A DNA stretch of 7,428 nucleotides, taken from NCBI GenBank assembly GCA_015655095.1, contig JAATFR010000191.1, positions 1 through 7,428 on the forward strand, in the 5' to 3' direction. Below are positions 1-6,318 of the stretch, piece after piece (position 1 is the stretch's first letter; each line of letters begins with the position of its first letter). Source of the stretch: Hyphomicrobiales bacterium (GTDB taxonomy: Bacteria; Pseudomonadota; Alphaproteobacteria; Parvibaculales; Parvibaculaceae). Below the pieces are notes generated by a model. It was not told the DNA's origin and searched no databases. It saw only the letters and a program-made list of their open reading frames with translations. A program made the translations under genes and the position numbers.

Positions 1-1160
1 CCATGGTCGAGCGCACGAAGGCACAGCCCGACTTTCTGATCTGGGGCGCCGTCGCGCCCAATCTGGGCTGGAGCAATATCGCGCGCGAGGTGCTGCTCGA
101 TTCAGGCATTGATCCGACTATCCCCGCCTTCACCACCATCATGGCCTGCTCGACCAGCATGGCGGCCGCGCTTGAAGCGGCGCAGATGCTCGATGGACGG
201 GGCCGCGACCTCGCCCTTGTCGGCGGTGTCGAGAGCATGAGCCATGTCCAGATCGGCCTCGACAACAAATTGTCGGACTGGCTGCGCCAGTTCCAGCAGC
301 AGCGCTCGCTGGGCCAGAAGATCAGCAAGGTCATGGAGCTCCAGCTCCGCGACGTGCGGCTCCATATCCCCAGCGTCGCCAACCGGACCACCGGCAAGAG
401 CATGGGTGAGCATACCGAGGAAATGGTAAAAACCTGGTTCATAGGCCGCGCCGAGCAGGACGAACTGGCGCTCGCCAGCCATCAGAACTGCGTGAAAGCC
501 TGGAGTGAGGGCTTTTTCGACGATCTGGTGCTGCCCCTGCCTGAACTGGCGAAGGATTCGATCGCCCGCGCGGACACGACGCTGGAAAAGCTCGCAAAAC
601 TTTCGCCCGTTTTCGACCGGACCAGCGGCAAGGGCACACTCACCGCGGGCAATTCGACGCCGCTGACTGATGGCGCGGGCGGATTGTGGGTTGCGACCAC
701 GAAGGGCCTCGAACGGCTGGGCGACACGCTGCCCAGAGCAAAGCTGATCGACTGGGAACTGGGCGCGGTCGACATCCAGACGGAAGGACTCCTGATGGCC
801 CCGGCCTACAGCATTCCCAAAATGCTGGCGCGCCATGGGCTGCGCTATGACGACATCGGCCTTTGGGAAATTCACGAGGCTTTCGCAGGTCAGGTACTCT
901 GCCATATCAAGGCGCTGGAAGACCGCAATTTCCTCAAGGAAAAGGCGCTCGTCGATCAGGACTTCGGCCTTTTTCCGCGCAACCGCCTCAACCCCAATGG
1001 CGGCAGCCTCGCCATCGGCCACCCGTTCGGGGCGACCGGCGCGCGCATCCTGAGCCAGACGGTGAAGGAACTGGCGGCCCGGCCTTCCGGCACGCTTGCC
1101 ATCGTCAGCATCTGCGCCGACGGCGGCGTCGGCACGGTGGCGCTGCTGCAATCAGCCTAA
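1..1160 (+). CDS. Thiolase, FadI/HADHB-like acetyl-CoA acyltransferase (5' partial)
   Basis: This enzyme thiolytically cleaves 3-ketoacyl-CoA with CoA to give acetyl-CoA and a shortened acyl-CoA, the last step of beta-oxidation; it acts in the cytoplasm. Counting from the Met at base 3, the nucleophilic Cys is C49 in TTIMACSTSMAAAL. GGVESMS follows at 74-80, GNSTPLTDGA at 216-225, HEAFAGQ at 291-297 with catalytic His 291, GHPFGATG at 339-346 with His 340, and CADGGVG at 371-377 with the second catalytic Cys. HEAF in place of the usual NEAF, and the long insert around 88-135, point to the FadI/trifunctional-beta branch rather than to short acetoacetyl-CoA thiolases. Relative to FadI about 45 N-terminal residues are missing, so the Met at base 3 is probably internal and the gene starts upstream of the window. 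No FadJ-type partner is visible. The family call is firm; the chain-length preference is not determined. Confidence 0.93.
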   Translation, partial: MVERTKAQPDFLIWGAVAPNLGWSNIAREVLLDSGIDPTIPAFTTIMACSTSMAAALEAAQMLDGRGRDLALVGGVESMSHVQIGLDNKLSDWLRQFQQQRSLGQKISKVMELQLRDVRLHIPSVANRTTGKSMGEHTEEMVKTWFIGRAEQDELALASHQNCVKAWSEGFFDDLVLPLPELAKDSIARADTTLEKLAKLSPVFDRTSGKGTLTAGNSTPLTDGAGGLWVATTKGLERLGDTLPRAKLIDWELGAVDIQTEGLLMAPAYSIPKMLARHGLRYDDIGLWEIHEAFAGQVLCHIKALEDRNFLKEKALVDQDFGLFPRNRLNPNGGSLAIGHPFGATGARILSQTVKELAARPSGTLAIVSICADGGVGTVALLQSA

Positions 1161-1203
1161 ATCTGCTGAAATCCAGGAACCGCGCGGAGGTTTTAGAGAT
1201 AGA

Positions 1204-1278
<75 letters not shown>

Positions 1279-1324
1279 CAGAGCCTGAAACAGGCCGCTG
1301 GGGCCCGGTTCGTCTGTGCGGGAG

Positions 1325-1353
1325 GGTATATCGGCATCGAACAAGGATGACAA
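1325..1353 (-). promoter_or_regulatory. Predicted promoter of tRNA-Val
   Basis: On the minus strand a -35 box TTGTCA (1348-1353) and a -10 box TATACC (1325-1330) are separated by exactly 17 bases. This predicts a transcript start near 1318, about 40 bases before the mature tRNA 5' end at 1278. The call rests on hexamer match and spacing only. Confidence 0.6.
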
Positions 1354-1474
1354 GGGTGCTTCTTCATGATCCCGCACAAGCGGAAGCACCTGACGTTCCG
1401 CCAATGCAAAGGCCGTGATAGGCTTAATAAAAGATCGTCAACCAGCCTCCAGACCGGTACAGCTCACAGCACCC

Positions 1475-2431
1475 ATGGACCTCACGAACCCTCCAGACAT
1501 CGCGCCCGCGCCGGCCGGTTCAAGCGACAGCGGACCTGCCGAGAATCGCCTGTTCGAGACGCCGTTCACGATCGAGCAGCCCCGACGTCAGAAGGTGCCG
1601 TTCGTCTTCTGCTCGCCCCATAGCGGCCGGTCCTACCCTGAATCCTTCCTGCGCGCCGCCAACCTCGATCCGCTGACCCTGCGCCGTTCCGAGGACAGCT
1701 TCGTGGAGGAGATTTTCGCCGGGGTGACGAAACTGGGCGCACCCCTCATCCACGCCCATTTCCCGCGCTCCTATATCGACGCGAACCGCGAGCCTTATGA
1801 GCTGGACCCGGCCATGTTCGCCGATCCGCTGCCACCACACGTCAACACCCGGTCCTCCCGGGTGGCGGGGGGGCTCGGCACCATCGCCCGCGTGGTCGCC
1901 GAGTCTCTGGAAATCTACCGCCATCCCCTACCCTATGCGGAGGCCGAACGGCGCATCCGCCAGCTTTATATGCCGTTCCACACAGCATTGCGCGAGTTGC
2001 TGGAACAGACCCTGCAAAGCTTTGGCTGCGCCATCCTGATTGATTGTCATTCCATGCCGTCAGTCGGTGGCCCATTTGACGAAGACACCGGCACCGAACG
2101 GCCGGGAATCGTGCTGGGCGACCGCTATGGCACCTCATGCAGCCGCGGCATCACCGATGCGGCAGAAGGCATATTGCTGCGCATGGGCTATGCCGTGGCG
2201 CGCAACCTGCCCTATGCGGGTGGTTTCAACACCGAGCATTACGGCCGCCCCCAGCGCCATCTGCATGCGCTCCAGATCGAGATCAACCGCGCTTTCTACA
2301 TGAATGAGGCCCGTCAGGAACGCAATCCGGGCATGGAGAAGCTCAAGCAGGACATGATGAGCTTCTGTGCGGAATTGTCCGCCATCGACTGGGTTGCAAC
2401 GCTCGCCCCGAAAGAGGATGCAGACCGCTGA
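1475..2431 (+). CDS. N-formylglutamate amidohydrolase family protein
   Basis: The family hydrolyses N-formyl-L-glutamate to glutamate and formate, the last step of one histidine-degradation route; it is a cytoplasmic metalloenzyme. In the 318-residue product the conserved blocks appear in order: SPHSGRSYP (47-55), IDANREP (101-107), the metal-site motif DCHSMPS (190-196), LGDRYGTS (214-221), GGFNTEHYGRP (249-259) and LQIEINRAFYMNE (266-278). The length is normal for the family. I chose the ATG at 1475. An in-frame GTG at 1415 would add 20 residues with no family resemblance, and neither start has a strong Shine-Dalgarno sequence. The first 25-30 residues are Pro/Ala-rich and probably disordered. 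No hutH, hutU or hutI gene lies beside it, so a role in histidine use is not supported by context, and the physiological substrate may differ. It is transcribed divergently from tRNA-Val. Confidence 0.9.
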   Translation: MDLTNPPDIAPAPAGSSDSGPAENRLFETPFTIEQPRRQKVPFVFCSPHSGRSYPESFLRAANLDPLTLRRSEDSFVEEIFAGVTKLGAPLIHAHFPRSYIDANREPYELDPAMFADPLPPHVNTRSSRVAGGLGTIARVVAESLEIYRHPLPYAEAERRIRQLYMPFHTALRELLEQTLQSFGCAILIDCHSMPSVGGPFDEDTGTERPGIVLGDRYGTSCSRGITDAAEGILLRMGYAVARNLPYAGGFNTEHYGRPQRHLHALQIEINRAFYMNEARQERNPGMEKLKQDMMSFCAELSAIDWVATLAPKEDADR

Positions 2432-2476
2432 CCTCCGAAGTCTCCACACTGGAGCAAAAGCAAAATGATGCTGATC

Positions 2477-2512
2477 AAAAGAAAGAGGCCATGCCGTGTT
2501 ACCGGCATGGCC
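2477..2512 (-). terminator. Intrinsic terminator of the candidate small RNA
   Basis: A perfect 10-bp GC-rich stem (2487-2496 with 2503-2512, six-base loop) is followed on the minus strand by the pyrimidine tract TCTTTCTTTT (2486-2477). On the plus strand it is followed by CAAGTTTA, a poor tract, so it is a weak candidate terminator for the N-formylglutamate amidohydrolase transcript ending at 2431. Confidence 0.6.
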
Positions 2513-2578
2513 CAAGTTTAGGGAGGAAACGCCCAAGAAGGGCTGCGGCGTCAGGAGAAAGTCTCAACTGATGCCGCG
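2477..2578 (-). ncRNA. Candidate small RNA with CCUCCC hairpin loop and own terminator
   Basis: Four adjacent stem-loops are packed into about 100 bases without a protein gene. From the minus-strand 5' end they are as follows. Stem A pairs 2568-2577 with 2545-2554 and has an inner 4-bp extension (2562-2565 with 2555-2558). Stem B is GCCC/GGGC (2540-2543 with 2531-2534). Stem C is GTTT/AAAC (2527-2530 with 2516-2519) and presents the seven-base loop CCTCCCT. Stem D is a perfect 10-bp terminator stem followed by TCTTTCTTTT. A promoter-like pair upstream predicts a start at about 2578, exactly at the base of stem A. Loops that expose CCUCC-type anti-Shine-Dalgarno sequence are known from alphaproteobacterial trans-acting small RNAs (the CcsR/'cuckoo' type); membership here is inference. 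One caution: 2550/2572 is a G-U pair on the plus strand but a C-A mismatch on the minus strand, so a plus-strand RNA is not excluded. Confidence 0.5.
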
Positions 2579-2584
2579 TTGCAA

Positions 2585-2613
2585 TATATGACATTGCAGC
2601 GCACACAAGGCAA
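2585..2613 (-). promoter_or_regulatory. Predicted promoter of the candidate small RNA
   Basis: On the minus strand TTGCCT (2608-2613) and CATATA (2585-2590) are 17 bases apart and would start transcription at about 2578, the first base outside stem A. The -10 box sits inside an inverted repeat TGCAAT (2580-2585)/ATTGCA (2593-2598), which could be an operator. Individual hexamer matches are moderate; the agreement of spacing and start point with the RNA structure is the main support. Confidence 0.4.
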
Positions 2614-2714
2614 GCCCATTTTGTTCCACCAGAGCGACAATATTGCGACTGCATGTCACATTTAGGTTAAAATACCAAGGAAAACAGCCATTTCACCCCA
2701 AGAAAAACTACATT

Positions 2715-2740
2715 GCACCGCACAATTGTGTGTGCGGTGC
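2715..2740. repeat. Perfect 10-bp inverted repeat (hairpin)
   Basis: GCACCGCACA (2715-2724) pairs perfectly with TGTGCGGTGC (2731-2740) around a six-base loop, ATTGTG. A T5 run lies eight bases beyond it on the minus strand, too far for a standard terminator. It could be an operator, an RNA structure in a long leader, or an isolated terminator-like relic. Confidence 0.5.
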
Positions 2741-3153
2741 CTATCTGCGACGCCGCCACGACAAAAAAATAAGCCATGACCTCGGGAATCATGTTCCCTG
2801 GCCCCACCGAATCCCCTGGAGACGAGATGGGTGACCATGAGGTGCAGGACGCCCCTCAGGGAACAAATGCGGAATATTTTGCCATCCGCCAACAAACAAA
2901 ACTCCACGGAAGAATCGCTGTTTCCGCTTCGCGACCCGCAAGCACCTGAAAAAAACAATCAGAAATATGGTTGCGCTTGACCAGCATTCCCGTACGGCAA
3001 AATAGCAGATCTCCATAAAATGCAGGACAAACGGCCCCAAATCGTGGCACATTCCGTAGGCGGATGTGCTGCGTTGCACGGATCACCGATACGTAAATAC
3101 ATCAATCGGTCCAGATACAAGGGCAGTTAATTCGTATTCAATTGGGCTTAATC

Positions 3154-3160
3154 AGGGGAC
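3154..3160 (+). promoter_or_regulatory. Ribosome binding site deciding the aqpZ start
   Basis: AGGGGAC ends four bases before the ATG at 3165. The open frame reaches back to an ATG at 3066, but the 33 extra residues have no counterpart in AqpZ and no ribosome binding site precedes 3066, so 3165 is the start. Confidence 0.75.
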
Positions 3161-3164
3161 AAAA

Positions 3165-3872
3165 ATGGGTACTCCCATCGCGAAAAGAGCAGGAGCCGAA
3201 TTTGTCGGCACCTTCTGGCTGGTACTTGGTGGTTGCGGCAGTGCAGTGTTCGCCGCCGCTTTTCCGGGGCTGGGCATCGGCTTTCTCGGCGTGGCGCTGG
3301 CATTTGGCCTGACCGTGCTGACCATGGCCTTCGCCATCGGCCACATTTCGGGCTGCCATCTCAACCCGGCGGTCTCCGTCGGCCTGGCTGTCGGCGGACG
3401 TTTTCCGGCAAAGGATCTGGCTCCCTACATCATCGCACAAGTACTGGGTGGCATCGCCGCCTCGGCGGTGATCTATTTCATCGCCACCGGCAAAGCTGAC
3501 TATAATCTGGCCGTGAATGGTCTTGCCGCCAATGGCTATGGCGAACACTCGCCTGGAGGCTATTCGCTGGGGGCCTCATTCCTGACCGAAGTGGTCCTGA
3601 CGATGTTCTTCGTCTTCGTCATCCTGGGCGCCACAGACAAGCTTGCGCCGGCCGGGTTCGCCGGCATCCCTATCGGTCTCACGCTGACCCTCATCCATCT
3701 GATCAGCATTCCGATAACAAACACCTCGGTCAACCCGGCTCGAAGCACAGGGCCCGCCCTGTTTGTTCAGGGCTGGGCGATTGATCAGCTCTGGCTGTTC
3801 TGGGTTGCCCCCATTCTCGGCGCCGTCATCGGTGCGATCATTTACCGGGCCGTCAACGACTCGTCCGACTAG
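3165..3872 (+). CDS. aqpZ: Aquaporin Z, water channel
   Basis: A 235-residue inner-membrane channel for rapid water flux during osmotic change. It is close in length and sequence to E. coli AqpZ (231 residues), with long shared stretches such as GVALAFGLTVLTMAFA (42-57) and TNTSVNPARST (185-195). The two half-membrane NPA motifs are N67-P68-A69 and N190-P191-A192. The aromatic/arginine selectivity residues match the water-selective type: F47, H178, T187 and R193, equivalent to F43, H174, T183 and R189 of E. coli AqpZ. This argues against a glycerol facilitator. Six transmembrane segments follow the usual pattern. Cys24 corresponds to E. coli Cys20. The gene stands alone between a long upstream gap and its own terminator, so it is probably monocistronic. 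Confidence 0.97.
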   Translation: MGTPIAKRAGAEFVGTFWLVLGGCGSAVFAAAFPGLGIGFLGVALAFGLTVLTMAFAIGHISGCHLNPAVSVGLAVGGRFPAKDLAPYIIAQVLGGIAASAVIYFIATGKADYNLAVNGLAANGYGEHSPGGYSLGASFLTEVVLTMFFVFVILGATDKLAPAGFAGIPIGLTLTLIHLISIPITNTSVNPARSTGPALFVQGWAIDQLWLFWVAPILGAVIGAIIYRAVNDSSD

Positions 3873-3909
3873 GACGCAGCCTCCTACCAAATACACGGAC
3901 GCAAATACC

Positions 3910-3944
3910 AAACCCCTCCGCCTGAAAAGCGGAGGGGTTTTCAT
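3910..3944 (+). terminator. Strong intrinsic terminator after aqpZ
   Basis: A perfect 12-bp stem, AAACCCCTCCGC (3910-3921) with GCGGAGGGGTTT (3929-3940), encloses a seven-base loop CTGAAAA and runs into TTTTCATTT. It lies 37 bases after the aqpZ stop codon. Because the stem begins with AAA it may also work in the other direction, but no minus-strand gene needs it here. Confidence 0.9.
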
Positions 3945-4076
3945 TTGGCATTGCGCTGACTGACCGCGATGTCATGGAAACATCATAATAACGTCATCAA
4001 AAAGTATCCCGGACACCGGAAAGTCCCGGCGAACCGGAAAGGCAGCCGCCCTATAGCGGTTCGCGATTCGGAATAC

Positions 4077-4089
4077 GACCAATATGGTC
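4077..4089. promoter_or_regulatory. Short dyad upstream of the metallophosphoesterase gene
   Basis: GACCA-ATA-TGGTC is a 13-base dyad about 40 bases upstream of the predicted start codon at 4126. A weak promoter-like pair, TTCGCG (4060-4065) and TATGGT (4083-4088), overlaps it at 17-base spacing. It could be an operator over the core promoter of the two-gene unit. Support is limited to symmetry and position. Confidence 0.25.
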
Positions 4090-4125
4090 AGATATCGGAT
4101 TAATTATTGTTCAGGTGACACCGCC

Positions 4126-5070
4126 ATGTTCGATTCCGATAGCCCCGGAAACATTGCCCCCCTGCCTGTGCAGATACCGGTGGACGACCCGTCCCCCTCC
4201 GGGAAGAAAAAGATCAAATACCGCAAATGGCGGGCGGGACTTGATGAGCGGCTGATTGGTCCGCGTCCCAAAAACCCGCACAAACACCGCACCCTGTTCA
4301 TTTCCTACACCCATCTGGGCACACCCGGCTGCAAGGCGGAGCTTCTGCTCGACTTCCTGCGACACAATGAGACCGAAACCCTTTACCTCGTCGGCGACAT
4401 CATCGATGGCTGGCGCATCAAGCGTTCATGGTACTGGAGTGCTAGCCATAACGCCGTGGTTCAGGAAATCCTGCGCAAGGCGCGCAAGGGCACCAATGTC
4501 GTCTATGTCCCCGGCAACCATGACGAGGCCCTGCGCGATTATACCGGACTTAATTTCGGTGGCGTGGATGTGGTCGGCGAAACCATCCATGAAACTGCGG
4601 ACGGGCGGCGTTTCCTGATTATCCATGGCGACCAGTTCGACAGCGTGGTGAAATATGCCCGCTGGCTCGCCCACCTGGGGGATCGCGCCTATGACATGGC
4701 GCTTCTTGCCAACAATTGGCTTCATGAAATACGTCGCTTCATGGGCCTGCCCTACTGGTCGCTCTCGGCCTATTTGAAGAACCGGGTGAAGAACGCCGTC
4801 GAATATATTTCAAGCTATGAGCAGGCCGTGGCCCGCGAGGCGCGCGAACGCGACGTCGACGGCATCATCTGCGGCCATATCCACCATGCGGAGATCCGCG
4901 AGATGGACGGCGTGCTCTACTGCAATGACGGCGACTGGGTGGAAAGCTGCACCGCCATCGCCGAAGACGCGACCGGCGCTTTCCGCATCCTGGCATGGCA
5001 TCTTTTTTCCTGGGAACAGGAAGGGGCGGGCGACGGACTTGCCTCCCGGACAGTGGCCAACGCCGCCTGA
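4126..5070 (+). CDS. LpxH-like calcineurin-family metallophosphoesterase with altered motif I
   Basis: A 314-residue protein of the family annotated as UDP-2,3-diacylglucosamine diphosphatase or metallophosphoesterase. Visible metal-site motifs are GDIIDGW (90-96), GNHDE (130-134), HGDQFD (167-172) and GHIHHAE (250-256); the characteristic NDGDWVES (267-274) follows. Motif I is normally SD-x-HLG but here reads ISYTHLG (59-65): Tyr61 replaces the aspartate that binds metal, a change one base away from GAC. His63 is kept. A basic N-terminal extension of about 50 residues precedes the domain. I chose ATG 4126 because AGGTGA (4113-4118) precedes it at good spacing; ATG 4084 has none. LpxH itself cleaves UDP-diacylglucosamine in lipid A synthesis, but this branch often sits beside a glycosyltransferase and its substrate is uncertain. 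Activity is doubtful unless Tyr61 is a sequence error. Confidence 0.88.
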   Translation: MFDSDSPGNIAPLPVQIPVDDPSPSGKKKIKYRKWRAGLDERLIGPRPKNPHKHRTLFISYTHLGTPGCKAELLLDFLRHNETETLYLVGDIIDGWRIKRSWYWSASHNAVVQEILRKARKGTNVVYVPGNHDEALRDYTGLNFGGVDVVGETIHETADGRRFLIIHGDQFDSVVKYARWLAHLGDRAYDMALLANNWLHEIRRFMGLPYWSLSAYLKNRVKNAVEYISSYEQAVAREARERDVDGIICGHIHHAEIREMDGVLYCNDGDWVESCTAIAEDATGAFRILAWHLFSWEQEGAGDGLASRTVANAA

Positions 5071-5083
5071 TCGGACAACACTC

Positions 5084-6193
5084 ATGCTCCCGCTATTTCT
5101 TAAGAACCACTCACGCCCCGGGGATATCGCCAGCATCGGGCCAGGCCCCTTGCGCATCGTCGTCGTCAGCGATGCCGCACCGCCACAGGTGAATGGGGTC
5201 GTGCGCACGCTCCAGCAACTGATCTGCAGACTGACCGCTGAAGGCCATACCGTCACCTTCATCACCCCGGACCAGTTCCCCACCGTCGCCACGCCCGGCT
5301 ATGGTGAAATCCGGCTGGCGCTCTTTCCCGGCCGCAAGCTTGCCCGCCTGATCGGGGAGGCCGATCCCCATGCCGTCCATATCGCGACGGAAGGGCCGCT
5401 TGGGCTTGCCGCCCGGCGCTATTGCCTGAAGCACAGGTTTGCATTTTCGACCTCGTTTCACACCCGCTTCGCCGAATATCTGAACACCCGCACCGGCATT
5501 CCCCTTTCATGGGGATATGCTTTCCTGCGTCGATTCCACCGGGCCGCCTCGGTTGTCATGGTGGCCACCGGTTCGCTTCAGGCGGAACTGAAGGCGCGTG
5601 GCTTCGGGGAACCACAAATCTGGTCGCGCGGGGTGGATACTGCCCAATTCCGGCCCCGCCCCGAATTGCGGGGACCGCATTATCTGGGCCTTGCCCGCCC
5701 TGTCTGGCTCAACGTCGGTCGGGTCGCAGTAGAAAAAAACATCGAGCATTTTCTTAACCTCGATCTCCCCGGAAGCAAAGTAGTGGTCGGCGAAGGGCCA
5801 GACCTTGAGAAACTGAAAAACCGTTACCCGGAAGCGCATTTCACCGGCGTCCTGTTCGGTGAGGATCTGGCCCGGGCCTACGCGGCAGCCGATTGCTTTG
5901 TCTTTCCCAGCAAGACCGACACGTTCGGGCTGGTGTTGCTGGAGGCGCTTGCCAGCGGCGTTCCGGTAGCGGCCCATCCGGTGCAGGGGCCGCTTGATGT
6001 GATCGGGGCATCGCCCGCAGGCGTGCTTGATGAGGATCTCGGACGCGCTTGCCTGCGCGCTCTCGACATTCCGGTGGAAACCGCCCGCGCCCATGCCCTC
6101 ACCTTTTCATGGGAAAGCTGCACGCAGCAGTTTCTCTCCAACCTTGCCCTCGAAAATCAGCCTGAAAAATCCATTTTGAAATCCTGCCCTTGA
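5084..6193 (+). CDS. GT4-family glycosyltransferase (MgtA/SqdX-like)
   Basis: A 369-residue GT-B retaining glycosyltransferase, cytoplasmic or peripheral to the inner membrane. The N-terminal domain opens with LRIVVVSDAAPPQVNGVVRT (23-42), the acceptor-side signature of this group. SRGVD (181-185) leads into the donor domain with VGRVAVEKNIE (211-221) and GEGPD (236-240). The nucleotide-sugar motif FPSKTDTFGLVLLEALASG (274-292) has D279-x7-E287 in place of E-x7-E, which this subgroup commonly shows. Resemblance is to mannosyl- and sulfoquinovosyl-transferases that build lipid-linked sugars; donor and acceptor cannot be read from sequence. ATG 5084 lies 13 bases after the metallophosphoesterase stop with only a weak ribosome binding site, suggesting translational coupling. 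The open frame extends back to 4817 but overlaps the upstream gene there. The last residues, EKSILKSCP, are encoded by a tandem duplication. Confidence 0.9.
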   Translation: MLPLFLKNHSRPGDIASIGPGPLRIVVVSDAAPPQVNGVVRTLQQLICRLTAEGHTVTFITPDQFPTVATPGYGEIRLALFPGRKLARLIGEADPHAVHIATEGPLGLAARRYCLKHRFAFSTSFHTRFAEYLNTRTGIPLSWGYAFLRRFHRAASVVMVATGSLQAELKARGFGEPQIWSRGVDTAQFRPRPELRGPHYLGLARPVWLNVGRVAVEKNIEHFLNLDLPGSKVVVGEGPDLEKLKNRYPEAHFTGVLFGEDLARAYAAADCFVFPSKTDTFGLVLLEALASGVPVAAHPVQGPLDVIGASPAGVLDEDLGRACLRALDIPVETARAHALTFSWESCTQQFLSNLALENQPEKSILKSCP

Positions 6194-6220
6194 AAATCAG
6201 TCCAAAAATGCCATTTTTAT
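6145..6220 (+). repeat. Degenerate tandem duplication, 40-bp period
   Basis: The segment 6145-6180 is repeated at 6185-6220 with about 28 of 36 positions identical. Both copies share TGCCCT, then GAAAATCAG, an A-rich run and CCATTTT. The stop codon of the glycosyltransferase (TGA, 6191-6193) lies in the second copy. Because 40 is not a multiple of three, the second copy is read in a different frame, so the duplication probably altered the protein's C-terminus. Confidence 0.65.
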
Positions 6221-6318
6221 CGGTACGTCGGCGAGCCAGTTTCTCCCGTCATAGTGTACCGCTTACATTTCGACCGATCACACTCAGGCTCACTGGAGTC
6301 CAAACGGGGATATCTTTG

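Larger units (their letters stand above)
2579..3153. other. Long non-coding stretch upstream of aqpZ
   Basis: This stretch of about 575 bases is richer in A and T than the flanking genes. The open frames in it (for example minus 2662-2958, 2789-3079 and 2856-3086, plus 2643-2834) overlap one another, lack good ribosome binding sites and give peptides with no recognisable family. It holds the small RNA promoter at its left end, a perfect 10-bp hairpin (2715-2740), and a long-spaced inverted repeat GTTCCCTG/CAGGGAAC (2793-2800 and 2857-2864). A shorter dyad ACCGAT/ATCGGT (3085-3090 and 3105-3110) lies close to aqpZ. The aqpZ promoter should lie here. TTGACC at 2977-2982 is a possible -35 element, but the matching -10 (AAATAG at 3000-3005) is poor. 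Confidence 0.5.

Noticed and set aside
102..1151. Long minus-strand open frame opposite the thiolase gene
   Set aside because: It is the antisense shadow of a clear thiolase coding sequence; the peptide has no recognisable family and long GC-rich genes commonly give such frames.
1178..1195. Short hairpin AACC/GGTT followed by TT after the thiolase gene
   Set aside because: Four base pairs and no real T tract are too little for an intrinsic terminator call.
1415..1474. GTG start 20 codons upstream for the N-formylglutamate amidohydrolase
   Set aside because: The added residues do not resemble the family and there is no Shine-Dalgarno sequence; the ATG at 1475 is the simpler choice, though not proven.
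2643..2834. Plus-strand frame of 63 codons
   Set aside because: No good ribosome binding site, it contains the 10-bp hairpin, and the peptide composition does not look like a protein.
2662..3086. Overlapping minus-strand frames of 76-98 codons in the aqpZ upstream gap
   Set aside because: They overlap in different frames, lack convincing ribosome binding sites, and the peptides show no domain, signal or membrane pattern.
4015..4041. Direct repeat ACCGGAAAG at 18-base spacing upstream of the metallophosphoesterase
   Set aside because: Only two nine-base copies with no further pattern; could easily be chance.
4817..5083. Upstream extension of the glycosyltransferase frame
   Set aside because: It runs inside the metallophosphoesterase gene in another frame and gives an Arg/Ser/Ala-rich peptide typical of a shadow frame.
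6205..6219. AAAAATG/CATTTTT inverted repeat after the glycosyltransferase gene as terminator
   Set aside because: The repeat leaves a one-base loop, is almost all A-T and cannot form a stable stem; it is better seen as part of the second duplication copy.
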